The position numbers and the translations under genes are program-made. Below the pieces are notes generated by a model. It searched no databases. It saw only the letters and a list, made by a program, of their open reading frames with translations, and was not told the origin of the DNA. This document shows positions 46,301 to 58,640 of a stretch of 64,000 bases of DNA, piece by piece. Positions within the stretch are counted from its first letter, which is position 1; every line of letters begins with the position of its first letter. This DNA is from Eutrigla gurnardus. Lineage: Eukaryota; Chordata; Actinopteri; Perciformes; Triglidae. The stretch lies in contig OY741273.1 of the NCBI GenBank assembly GCA_963514095.1, positions 22,741,046-22,805,045 on the forward strand, in the 5' to 3' direction.

Positions 46301-49300
46301 CGGCCACACCCTAAAACCACAGCAGGAACTGACTGTTATCACCATGATGACGTAGGCCAGAGTCCCTCAGAGTCCCTGTGGACTGAAGGCAAACTGACCT
46401 GATTCTGTCCTGGAATCGGGACAGGAAGCGGCTGGAGATGCTGAGTCGAGGGTTCAGGTAATGTGTTTCCTCTGGAGGCTGCAGAATCCTCAGGTCTGTG
46501 TCAAACTTCTCTGAAAGGTCAAAGGTCACAATCACCTCCGTGTGCACATGAGGAGACGGCAGACTAGTGAAGATGGAGAGTGTTTGGTACCTTCCGTCAG
46601 ACTCGAGGCCAGAGTGTCAAAGTGGTTCTTCAGAGAGTTCCTGTCCTCGTCGTCCTCCAGGACCAGACTGCCCACAGAGCTGCCCTGACTGAGAGAGTCT
46701 GTGTCTGAAGGGAGAGCCGAGCATTAATACTGTCATACCATCATCAGATAATCATACTGTACGTGGAGAGATTTCCTGCTTTCTGACCAGTGTCATGCTG
46801 CTGCTCCAGACTCGCTGCTGAGCCCTCAGAGCAGGCGGAGTCGGGACTCAGCTGAGTGCTCCACACTGGCTCCACCCTCTGACCTTTGACCTCCAGCTGG
46901 CTGAGAGCAGGCTGAGGGTCAGTCACACCCTCCACATCAAACTCCCTGAAAACAAAGGTATCTGTTGGTTTATTTGATTCTGAGCTTCGGCTGGCGTGGC
47001 TGAACGTGAACTCACTTGTCGGTGGTGGTGTTGATGTTGGGGTAGATGTAGCTGTTCCTGTTGTCACCTGGATTCTGGAGCACCTGAACATCACACAGGC
47101 AGAAACAATCAGGCATCTGTTCAGTTTCCCCCTCCTCCCTCATCCCTTCTCTCCTGTATTGCATATTTTTTTTCTTTTAGCGATGACAGAGATCTGGAGG
47201 CTGTCTGTGATTTTGACGGACTGGAGGGCGTCTGGGATCACTACGGTCACTGCACCACTGCTGCAGAGGGAGCGCTTGCTGCAGGATTTCCTCCCAGTGA
47301 AGAGAGTGCTTGCAGGGTCAGTAAATCCCACATTCAGAGAGTTATGAGTATCATCTCAGTATGGCAGCAGAGAGCTTCGGTGTCTTGTCTTCATCTTTTT
47401 TCTCCTTGGCCTTACATGCATAATAATGTATAATCTAGAAGCATGTTCTATATAGACACATATACACACAAAATGTATTGAATAAGATGCATGTAATCAT
47501 TTTCAAAACCCACAAGTTTTAGTTTTAAATCAATCAAAATATCAAGCTTCAATCCAATCCATTTTTTGGCGTTTAAATTTTCCAAAACTACAATTTCACT
47601 GTGGTCATCAACGGTTTGCTGCCGCACACACAAAGGGAGTCTGCAGGTGTGTGAACAGATAATCTAAGCTTCATTCCTAAAACGAAGCTCTGTGTGTCGA
47701 ACAACAACAATCCACAACTATACTATATCGGATTACAATGACAGACTCTTTAAATATGACTTACTATATTAAAAAATGTCGGGTGATAATAGATTATGAT
47801 GGAAATTTTACAACCCGAGAAAGTCTAACACTAACACTGCATGGGATGATGAAGATGGACCTTTCAGATGATTAATAGAAACGCTGTGTACTTTAATCAG
47901 ACAGTGGCCTTCTTTAGTCTAACTCCCTGAAAAGAGTTAATTTATACAATTCGTGTTTGTCCAAATCCTAACAAATGCTGAGTTTACCTCCTTCTCCTCC
48001 TCTTCCTCCTCCTCCTCCTCCCCCTCCAGCATACTCTCCAGACTCTGAGGGTGGAAGTCTCCCTCGCCTTCCTCCTCTTCGTCCTCCTCCGCTTTCTGCT
48101 CCTCCTCCTCCTCCTGACTCTTGGTTGGACTCGGTGAGAAGTTGGAGCAAATGGTCAGAGGGTTCAGCTGCTCCACCCAACGGCTCCGCACCTGACGAGG
48201 CTCAGCTTCTGATTGGACAGCAGAGGAGGCTCCGCCCTGACCCTGCTGAACACACACTGCATTAAAAACAATCTACAAACGGATTATCTGTCAAAGGGAT
48301 AATTTGTAAAATGATCTGTAATGACATGATTTCAACAGTAAACATGGAACTAACCAGTTTCCTGAACCACATGGGCAGTTTCCCGTTGGTCTGAAGCAGC
48401 CGAGCGTCTGAAACATCAACAACGGAATCATGATTCAGGCACAAACTGTACGTCTTTTATTCTGTTTGATCTCTTCAATGGTTATTTGTCTCATTGCTTT
48501 TAATGTTTGAAGTAAAGCTCTTTGATTTGCCTCGTTGCTTAAATGTGCAAAAAACTAGGACCCCAGTCCTCTTCCTCACCGTGAGCAGAGTCCAGTCTGG
48601 CTGGAGTCCCAACGTCGGCCTCATCCTCTTCCTGAATCACTTGAGAGGACGGTCCGGTGATGAAGGTCTCCCTCCTGAAATAAAAACGCAGACCCAACAC
48701 CTGAAAGCTCATATCGGACCACCTTCCTCCTGCAGGTCTCCAAAGTCTCACTCACCTGATGGCCTGCTGTTTGCGACTGCAGATTTCAGTTGCAGCGGTC
48801 AGATTGAGGCCCCGCCTCTTCCTCATGGTGCTGGTCATCTGAGAGTCCAAACGCCACACAAACACACAACTACACACAACATTTAAAAAAGTTCACTGTT
48901 AATTAACAACGGCCAATGATTAAGAAACATGAATAACAATAATCTCCCAATTCTCTAATAAAGTCCAGTTTACCTGTCTCCTAATTAAGTCCAGTTTACC
49001 CATCTCCTAATTAAGTCCAGTTTACCCGTCTCCTAATTATGTCCAGTTTACCCATCTCCTAATTAAGTCAAGTTTACCCATCTCCTAATTAAGTCCAGTT
49101 TAACCATCTCCTAATTAAGTCAAATTTACCCATCTCCTAATTAAGTCCAATTTACCCATCTCCTAATTAAGTCCAGTTTAACCATCTCCTAATTAAGACC
49201 AGTTTACCCATCTCCAAATTAAGTCCAGTTTACCCATCTCCAAATTAAGTCCAGTTTACCCGTCTCCTAATTAAGTCCAGTTTACCCATCTCCTAATTAA

Positions 49301-52300
49301 GTCCAGTTTACCCATCTCCTAATTAAGTCCAGTTTACCCATCTCCTAATTAAGTCCAATTTACCCATCTCCTAATTAAGTCCAGTTTACCCATCTCCTAA
49401 TTAAGTCCAGTTTACCCATCTCCTAATTAAGTCCAGTTTACCCGTCTCCTAATTATGTCCAGTTTACCCATCTCCTAATTAAGTCAAGTTTACCCATCTC
49501 CTAATTAAGTCCAGTTTAACCATCTCCTAATTAAGTCAAATTTACCCATCTCCTAATTAAGTCCAATTTACCCATCTCCTAATTAAGTCCAATTTACCCA
49601 TCTCCTAATTAAGTCCAGTTTAACCATCTCCTAATTAAGACCAGTTTACCCATCTCCAAATTAAGTCCAGTTTACCCATCTCCAAATTAAGTCCAGTTTA
49701 CCCATCTCCTAATTAAGTCCAGTTTACCCATCTCCTAATTAAGTCCAGTTTAACCATCTCCTAATTAAGTCCAGTTTAACCATCTCCTAATTAAGTCCAG
49801 TTTAACCATCTCCTAATTAAGTCCGGTTTACCTGTCTCCTAATTAAGTCCGGTTTAACCATCTCCTAATTAAGTCCGGTTTAACCATCTCCTAATTAAGT
49901 CCAGTTTACCCATCTCCTAATTAAGTCCAGTTTACCCATCTCCTAATTAAGTCCAGTTTACCCGTCTCCTAATTAAGTCCAGTTTACCTGTCTCCTAATT
50001 AAGTCCAGTTTACCCGTCTCCTAATTAAGTCCAGTTTACCTGTCTCCTAATTAAGTCCAGTTTACCCATCTCCTAATTAAGTCCAGTTTACCTGTCTCCT
50101 AATTAAGTCCAGTTAAACCAGCTCCTAATTAAGTCCAGTTTACCTGTCTCCTAATTAAGTCCAGTTTAACCATCTCCTAATTAAGTCCAGTTTACCTGTC
50201 TCCTAATTAAGTCCAGTTTAACCATCTCCTAATTAAGTCCAGTTTACCCATCTCCTAATTAAGTCCAGTTTACCCATCTCCTAATTAAGTCCAGTTTACC
50301 CATCTCCTAATTAAGTCCAGTTTACCCGTCTCCTAATTAAGTCCAGTTTACCTGTCTCCTAATTAAGTCCAGTTTACCCATCTCCTAATTAAGTCCAGTT
50401 TAGCTGTCTCCTAATTAAGTCCAGTTTACCCATCTCCTAATTAAGTCCAGTTTACCTGTCTCCAGACACAGTGATGAGGTGTCTGTAATCCTGACTGAAC
50501 CTCATGCAGGTGACGATCTCTAAGAAACCAATCACAGCAGATAAATACAATGACAACACATTTTGTAGAGCGACTTAAAAACTAACAAAGCACGGTTGGA
50601 TTAACTCACCAGAGTGTCCGAACAGGGTGGCGACACACTCTCCAGACTCGTAGTCAAAGATGTTGATGTTTTTATCGGAGCAGCTGGTGGCGAAGAACGA
50701 CCCTGACGGATCCATCTGAACCTGCAGACAACACAAATATCAGCCAAAAATAAGTACATATGACACTGGAGTCAACAATCATGCTGTCTGTCTGTCAACG
50801 TTCTCACTTTAAGTCATCATTTCAACATTATTTGTGTGATTTGACAATGAAAACGACGGGTGATTGAACTCTACTACAAGGACATGAGACTCGACTTGAT
50901 GAAGTGAAATCATATTCTTACCTTCAGCAGAGCTCCTTCATCACTCGTGGAGCCTTTCAAACACTTCTTCAGCTTCCCAGTTTCCACGTTGTAAACCCTG
51001 AAAGCACAGTCAGTCCCATCAGCTCCAGCGTCCCTCAGATGATCATCAGAGCTTCTACATCTTTTCTTCGTATTTCTAACCTGACGTTTCTGTCCTGACA
51101 GGCGATGGCCACGTGAGTCCTCGAGGAGTCCAGGTCCATGTCATACAGCGTCATCTTCTCCACCACGTGGTGACTCCTGGAGAACCACAGACCCTCCTCC
51201 GTCTGGACCACAGCAGACACCACCACATCATACATGACATCATGCGGAATACATGGTATTGTACTATCGCAGTTTGGACATTTATAAAAACTCAAAGACG
51301 CTCTGGTAGTATCAGAAGTATTTATAAAGTGTTCAAAGCAGTGAAATTATTTGGTAGTACTGGAAAAATGTACATAACAACTGAAGTATTTATGGCAGTA
51401 TTGGAAGTATTTGTATAATTATAAACACTTTCATTATATAATAATCTTGTCTGTGTATTTAATCTTGTGTCTTGATGTTTGTATGTCTTTGTATACTGGT
51501 TCTGAATTGTGCTGTTGCCTTCTTGGCTAGGTCTTCTTGATCTCAACTGGCTTTTTTACCTGGTTAAATAAAGTAAAATTGAAGTATTTCTGGCAGTATT
51601 TATATCATGATTAGTTATTTCTTTATATACATCAGTGTGTGTGTGTGTGTGTGTGGACCTGTTCAGCGGACTGGAAGTAGATGCTTTTGTCGGCTCCACA
51701 GCTCACCATTCGAACCTCTGGACTCTCACCTGGAACACAGGTAACAACTATATTACGTCATATCAGTGAGAGACGTATTGCTGATAACGATGCTTTTCTT
51801 ACATTTATACTTTAACGTGAAAGTGCATAAATGGTTTAAATACAACGACCACACAGTCTCACAGGAGAGACTGTTACACACCTGTATTGTGAATAATGAT
51901 CAGTGTATTTTTATGCACATTTTGAAGTATAATACTTCTGCAGCTGTTACTCTGGTTTGAGATGGTGTTTGCCTTTTTGGAGATAAAGCTGATGTGATAT
52001 AGGAAACATTTACTGACATAGTGAGCTGTGGCGTCTCTCCCCACCACTGTTACCTAACCTCCAACAGGGGGGGAACCCGAGAACAGCAGGGAAGAGTTAT
52101 CAATATATGTGATTCAGTATTTAATGACACAAAATATGATTAGTGTCTTTAAGAACACTGATTGATTTATTAGGATGATAATCCAGTAGTGTCTGAGTAT
52201 TTAGCGTTTTGGACTTTACCAGTGATCTTGACAGCAGTGATGGAGGACGAGTGGTCGTTCAGAGTCTGTTCCAGACTGTAGTTCTTCTCCAGGTTGAAGA

Positions 52301-55300
52301 CATGGATTAGTCGATCCCTGCTGGCCGACGCCAACAGCTTCACACCTGAAACATCAACACAGTCATCGTTCAGGTGTCATACCTGCAGGGACACCACGAA
52401 TACACAATGACCGGTCGACCATCATAGTCTTCAACCTCTGCAAACGGGCAACTCCAACTTCCTCGAGGTCACAATATTGTTTCTGTACTCAGTCAATCAT
52501 CGGGGGATGTTAACAGTCCTCTCCAGCTGTTTGGTTCGTCTACAGTCTCATTTACAAGCTTTTGACCTGAGCTCTTACCTGTGGATGTGGGGGAGAACTC
52601 CAGACACAACACCTCCGAGTCATGAGCTTCAATCTTCACCAGCTCGTCCAGAAACTCCAGAGCAAAGATACTGAACACGCACACACACACAAACATCATT
52701 TTAATGTGAGGACCAGTTCAGGTTATTCTGCAGATGCCACACAGTCACACTGGCGAAACATTTGTTTTTTTGATCCCTTTTGAATTTTAACAAAATTACA
52801 CATGACGTTGGTCAATTTAAAGTCTGAGCTTGTCGTTGGTTTGTCGTAGTTTTGTGTAACCACTCTGTGAACTACATCTCTCGTTACCAACACGGCTGTT
52901 AACTCATTTTGCCTTGTCAAAATGTATGCCACATGCATAAACACAACCAAATGTCCCTGGTGAGGACATTAAGTACATAACATGTAATCATCAAACATAT
53001 TTTTAATGTCAGGCAGTACGCTACTAGTCCAGCAGAGGGCGTGAGGAATAAGAGTCCAAACGTGTTACTGGGTTCCTTACCGAAGGTTTCCACAGCGGTC
53101 TCCAGCCGCCAGGTGTTGTCCATCGGGACTGATACTCAGCACTCTGATGCCAGCCTTCCCATCAGCCCCGGCTGCCTCCCCCCTCTCCCCCTCGGCCTGT
53201 AGGTGCTGCATGTCCTCTCCCACGTACAGAATCCTCAGCAGGTCCTGGAACACAGACAGGAGGATGTTTACGAACACAGATTAGAAAAGAGAGACCTGAG
53301 ACCTGAAATCAGTTGTGTCTTCTTGCTGGTCTTACATTGCTGTAGACATTTCTGTGTGCGGTGGGGGGGTCGGTGTCCCACAGTCTGATGGTGTTGTCAG
53401 ATGAGCAGGTGAGGAAGGAGGACGGAGGAAGACAGGCCTGAGATGCATCTGGCAGCTCCGGATATACCTGAAGAGAAAAACAACAAACCGTATATACCAG
53501 TACGTATACATCAGTATATATTCACACCTGTACTTATAATGCGGTTACCAATAGACGATACCTTTACCAATGTCAAAACGGTATTGAGCTAATTTCCATA
53601 ATGTATATAAATCTATTAAACTATTATTATTATTGCACATTTGCCGGCATATAAACAGCACTCACAATAAATAAATAGAGCCGTACCTCAACAAAGAATA
53701 CACCAGTACGTACACCTGTGTATATGCCAGTGAGTATATATACACTATTCTGCCAAAAGTATTCACTCACCTGCCTCGACTCGCATATGATATTAAGTGA
53801 CATCCCATTCTTAATCAATAGGGTTTAATATGACGTCGGTCCACCCTTTGCAGCTATAACAGCTTCGACTCTTCTAAACCTTGTGGAAAGCCTTCCCAGG
53901 AGTGTTTATGGGACTTGTTGACCATTCTTCCAGAAGCGTATTTGTGAGGTCACACACTGATGTTGGATGAGAAGGCCTGGCTCTCAGTCTCCACTCTAAT
54001 TCATCCCAAAGGTGTTCTATCGGGTTGAGGTCAGGACTCTGTGCAGGCCAGTCAAGTTCATCCACACCAAACTCTCTCATCCATGTCTTTATGGACCTTG
54101 CTTTGTGCACTGGTGCAGTCATGTTGGAACAGGAAGGGGCCAGATGGAAAAGCGTGATTTGTCACTCCAGAGAACGCGTCTCCACTGCTCTAGGGTCCAG
54201 TGGCGGCGTGCTTTACACCACTGCATCCCACACTTTTCATTGCACTTGCTGATGGATGGCTTGGATGCAGCTGCTCGGCCATGGAAACCCATTCCATGAA
54301 GATCTCTACACACTTTTCTTGAGCTAATCTCAAGGCCACATTAAGTTTGGAGGTTGATTTCAATTATTTGGATGGGTGAGTGAATATTTTGGCAATATAG
54401 TGTATGTACGATGAGTGTATGATCGAAGTACTTGCGATAGTAATTTTACTATCAGTGTTTTGGACTTACCTCGATGCTCCACACACAGCTGCTGTGGTAC
54501 AGAGCAGAGTACAGCTTCCCCACATTCCTCACATCCCTCACGTTCCACACATAAACACTGTGGTCATTGTACACACTGGTCAGGTGTCTGGACGTAGGGT
54601 CAAAGGTCACAGCCAGCGTGTCGGGGTACTGAGCACCAGGACTGCTGTGGAAACAGATAGAGTTAGTAGTCGGGAGTATTTAGCAGCAGTTTCCTCAGCA
54701 TCTGTGCAGGATTTGTACCAGTGCTGGACACTCTGAGTGAGGTCAACTCCCAGGTGGTGTGGTCGGTGCAGAGTGCTGATGTACTGCAGGTTCGATGGAC
54801 TGAACACTCGGATGACACCGTCCGCACAACCGCAGAAGATAAAGTCCTCACTTACCGCCAGACAGCTGGCAGACGACGTCTGTCAACGACAACATTCGGT
54901 GGTTTTAGACCATGTCTTAAACAGCAATCAGCTCTTATTTTAAAAGGCAATGTGACGATAAACCATACATGGTAATATTTAACGTAGGTGGAGCTTTTTC
55001 AACAAAGCTGGTGTTTTTAAATGCATTTGCTCTTTAATCGTTTATCCTACTGTTCTTAAAGTTATTTTAATTAACATTATCAACATTGTGCAGGTTTCCC
55101 CCCCATATAGGTGTATTTAACATCATACAGGTATATTTGTCATCATGCAGGTGTATTTGTACAGGTGTATTTTACATCGTACAGGTACCGGTTCCTCACT
55201 GACCTTGAGGTTGACCCAGGCCTCCAGGTGTCGGCTGCTGTTTAACAGACACAGCAGACCAGAGCTGGTGATGCAGTAGGTGCTGGACGCCATGAGGCCA

Positions 55301-58052
55301 CGTCCACACGCCACGCCGCTGAACATGCTGTTCTTATGGTCGCCGAGCAACCCCGACCGACCAATCAGAGGCACCGTGCTGTTCACCTGGATACAGGATG
55401 AAAACAGTTAGTCGAGACGACTGCAAAAGGAGCAGCGATTAGCTGAGCAGACGACAAACAGTTTAGGTGAGAACTGATTGGCTGAGCAGAGGTCAGGGTG
55501 GTACCCGTCGTTCTTTGGAGGCGTCCAGGTACCAGAACTTGACGTGTCTGTTTCCTGCAGTGACAAAGTAGCTGTTGTCCTGAGAGAAAGAGATGGCGAG
55601 GACTCTGCTGGACACTTTGTTGGAGGCAATGATCGAACCTTTCTGCTCAAAGGCACAAAAACAGGAAGGACAGGAAGATATCAGAATGTTTCAATTATTG
55701 ACCAACTTATGGACTGCTGTGGTAAAATTACTAATACCACACATTAAAATACTCTTTTACAGTAAAGGATGCTATTTAAGAGTAAAACTACTAATAGTAC
55801 ACAGAAGAAATACTGTGTTATGGTGAAATGTAAAATGTCCTCACCCTCCAGTCCCACACACTAACAATCATGTCATGTTGATATCCCACTGAGACGATGT
55901 AGCAGCTGTTGGTGGAGAACGCCACGCAGGAAACTCCGTATTTATGAGACTGAACCTCGGCCACCTGGCCTCCATCCACCTCCCACACCCGCACACAGGG
56001 CATGTGACCACTCTGAAACACATGAATACACACTTTTACCTGCCGTCGCCGGTGTCCAGAGGCACAACAAGAGGCTCGGATGTGTGACTCTCAGCTCTTA
56101 CCTCACCAGTGACCAGGTGTTTCCCATCATGGGAGAAGGCCAGAGCACTGAAGGGTTTTCTGAAACACAAACATGTCTTTACTGAGCTCTACCGAATTTC
56201 TAGGTAAATATAGTATCAGATCATCTGTATCAGTAGATAGTCAATACTTTTTATTTTAAACGTATCAATCAAGTTTAATAATTCTGGTTGTTTCCTTTAT
56301 TTACCACTTGTGTTTTTCGTGTACAGATTTTAAACTCTGAAAAATAACTGCAAGAAAAAGCTGCAGTTGTAAAACGGATCCAGTTTCAGACATTAGGATT
56401 TAGCTTTCACAATTGATGGGTATTGGAGGAGGCATCTTCATTTCGGGACAAACAGAAACGCACACTCATTAAACATCTCAGGTTCCTAAGAGACAGGAGC
56501 AGATGTCTTCCCAGGAAACAGCAGGGTTTTAAGTCCAACACTCTCAGTCAGCAGACCGACGTACCTGGACGTGTTGATAATGTGACTCTGTTTGTTGGTC
56601 TTCGGGTGAAGCAGCACGATGACACACCTGGAACGCAAACACCGGTCAGGTTACTTCAAATACAAATCACAGCAAACTTTTCATCTGACACTGACACAGA
56701 AAAGTAAAAAAATATCACCAAAACTTACCCTGCAGGGTAAGCGATGAGCCCAGATTTGGGGTCAGAGGTCAAACCACTGCTGCTGACTGTGCTGATCCCT
56801 AAAACTCTCTCCAGACTCACCTGAAACAACACACACCAAACCGCATTTAAAAACATCGAACCGTTTTAACAAACTGTGCCAACTTTCTTCAGTTGGGGTT
56901 ATATATCTAAAAAAAACAACAAGAAACTACTTTCATAATCAAACATCAACATTTTACAGTCAAGTCCCACACCAGGTCCCTGTACTGCGAAGCGAGTTCA
57001 ACGCACCCAGGTATCTTTAGGTGACCGGTCTTAACTAACCCTAACGATCCCACTACAATGGTGGTTTTCAGCTCAGTAAAAGGGGCTCAGTTTACAGCAT
57101 AGGACCAGTCACAAACACAAGTCTACTGTCAGCAGATCAGCATATTTTATAAACTATAATATCAGACAAATATGAAGTTATTATATGGTGTGTAGGACAA
57201 TTAAGGTAGGTCAATTATTTCAGCTGGAACTACAGCGGTGTGAACCAGATTTGGATCAAATAAAATAAAAAATAGCATGAATCTAAAAACATAAATCAAA
57301 GTTGTAAGGTGGTTTATTTTCAAATTTTATAAAGGAACATAGGGCAACGCTTCCAGTCTGCGTGGCTGTGAGGTCACGACTCCGATGTGTCACACTGCAA
57401 AATACGTCTCAAGAAGCTGACGCACGGTTAATATATGACATTAATATATGACGTAAATAAATGATGATAGTAGCTTATGGTGTGCAGCATCGGCCACCAT
57501 GATGATCTGCCTGGTAAATTGAACAAGATTAAGAACTTAGTTTTAATTAGGAACCCCTTCCTGTGTCAGTAATCCACAATAATGCGGTCAATAACAAGCT
57601 GCAACGTTTTAAATCAGGCTTCGTGTCACAGAATGGACGGGGCACAGGTTTCACCGTTACATCGGTGGCCTGTTGCTTCTGTGTCCAAACATTAGCTTGT
57701 TGCTGTGAAAAGTTAGCACACGACCACGGTTATAAAGTCGCGGTGATTTAACTATTCAGAGTTCAAAGGTCTCCATGTTAACGCTAACCATGTCTAGTTT
57801 TATTACTTTATCTATATTTTCAGCCGTTGTCGGTTTTGTCAGTTGCTCGTTAAACTTGTGGAAAACTTCAGCTCTTCACTAAAACTCCCCGAGAGACACC
57901 AGGCGAGCTAACGAGACTGTGATGCTAACAGTTAGCCCAGAGCGTACCCGGCTGCTGGAGGTCTTCTTGTGCTGGCTCTGTCGGCTCTTCCTCCCCGCGG
58001 GTTGTTTCCTCTTCGCGGTGTTGGCTGAGCCGCTGTCCGCTCCCTCTGCCAT
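43367..58052 (-). CDS. wdr62: WD40 scaffold of the WDR62/MAPKBP1 family, complete 33-exon coding region
   Basis: WDR62 is a centrosome and spindle-pole JNK scaffold; its human gene is mutated in microcephaly. Exons: 57948-58052, 56729-56820, 56565-56627, 56102-56159, 55845-56012, 55505-55642, 55204-55386, 54719-54879, 54470-54644, 53336-53467, 53081-53244, 52579-52670, 52220-52345, 51659-51729, 51081-51202, 50922-50997, 50610-50721, 50456-50519, 48756-48869, 48580-48674, 48355-48407, 47988-48245, 47016-47083, 46788-46945, 46591-46704, 46399-46510, 46232-46310, 45984-46050, 44673-44853, 44265-44536, 44070-44159, 43799-43893, 43367-43594. The sum is 4,086 nt, 1,361 aa. Tandem WD40 propellers lie at about 90-710, a disordered, acidic, Ser/Pro-rich part at 715-1255, and C-terminal helices (LLEKYSELLLQ) at about 1285-1361. 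NGKLPMWFRKL, NPRLSISSRFLSRF, ELVKIEAHDSEVLC and TASSRAK favour WDR62; ESGHMP, ALYHSSCVWS and SPDSACS look like MAPKBP1. Family certain, paralogue likely. Confidence 0.93.
45512..45552 (+). repeat. Reverse-transcriptase core motif fragment (GTAQGSVLELLFF)
   Basis: TTTAATAACA precedes a worn GVPQGSVLGPLLF-like block, closed by TGA. It lies in wdr62 intron 28. Same type as the fragments at 31699, 33629, 61472 and 61582. Confidence 0.4.
48945..50465 (-). repeat. 26-bp minisatellite built from a 5' splice site, wdr62 intron 18
   Basis: About 58 head-to-tail units of 26 bp (plus strand CAGTTTACCCATCTCC then TAATTAAGTC) fill almost all of the intron between exons 18 (50456-50519) and 19 (48756-48869). 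Read on the minus strand, units with CCTGTCTCC give GGAGACAGGTAAACTGG, identical to the end of exon 18 plus its donor. At least eight such exact copies occur (near 48974, 49831, 49987, 50039, 50091, 50143, 50197 and 50350), and most other units keep GGGTAAAC. A block of 16 units recurs at a distance of 416 bp, showing segmental duplication inside the array. Confidence 0.95.
51634..51655. repeat. (GT)n next to a donor site
   Basis: About 11 GT units directly abut the wdr62 exon 14 donor; on the transcript the intron starts GTCCACACACACAC. The same layout is seen at 39543-39566 beside the atg16l2 exon 4 donor (GTGAGACACACAC). Confidence 0.9.
53741..54404 (-). mobile_element. Internally deleted Tc1-like transposon in wdr62 intron 9
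   Basis: The left end TACACTATTCTGCCAAAAGT and the reverse complement of the right end (TACACTATATTGCCAAAATA) are inverted repeats followed on both sides by TTCACTCACC. TA stands at both borders, as expected for Tc1/mariner target sites. Minus-strand frames at about 54119-54313 read EQWRRVLWSDKSRFSIW (first catalytic Asp region) and at 53874-54122 read DWPAQSPDLNPIEHLWDELE (third acidic residue region). The part between them, with the second Asp, is deleted, and the two pieces are in different frames. Length is 664 bp against about 1.6 kb for an intact element. Confidence 0.9.
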
Positions 58053-58440
58053 GATCAACCGTCTCACTTCAACTTGAATACACGTATCCAGAAAGATGCA
58101 ACTTGGTTATACGGCAACAGATCGAGCCAACACTGGAGACAATAACCGCCTAAACAACGCGGTGTTGGTCCATAAAAGCCCGCTGATGTGCACCAGGAGC
58201 TGATCTGATCATCAAGACTCTCCCCTGATGATAATGACGGAGGACTTGCTTAGCTTCACGCTCACTGGTAAGGGAAACCCGACACTTCTCTCTGCGGCGG
58301 GACTCTGGTTCAAATTGGGCCCCGCCCACCACTCTAATATCGAACCAATGCAGAGCCGAGGTTCTGCTCTCGGCCCCCCAAACAACCAATGAACAGCCGA
58401 GAGGAGACACAGTCCCGCCCTCTGTCCGCCAACCAACCAA
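58053..58440 (-). promoter_or_regulatory. wdr62: GC-rich promoter area of wdr62
   Basis: Immediately upstream of the wdr62 ATG. On the minus strand GGGCGGGGCCCAATTTG (about 58314-58330) combines a GC box with a CCAAT box. Several CpG dinucleotides extend to about 58440, after which DNA becomes AT-rich with AATAAT runs. No TATA box is seen. The transcription start is not determined. Confidence 0.5.
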
Positions 58441-58640
58441 CCAACATCCATATATCATTATCTGTGTGTGACCCCAAGTGTTCATTACTAAAGACAATAT
58501 AATTACAATAATAAAGAATAATAATAAAGAAATTTTAAGAATAATGAAGAAAAGTCTAATAATAATGATGGAAATAATAGATATTAATAAAAATAAAGTG
58601 CTTTAACGTTTGATACTTGATGCTGATACTTATACTTTAA

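Noticed and set aside
47975..48265. 96-codon plus-strand proline-rich frame
   Set aside because: It is the antisense shadow of the Glu-rich wdr62 exon 22 (GAG repeats read as CTC/CCT).
48945..50465. CRISPR-like regular repeat array
   Set aside because: Units are contiguous 26-mers with no unique spacers, in a vertebrate intron; it is a minisatellite.
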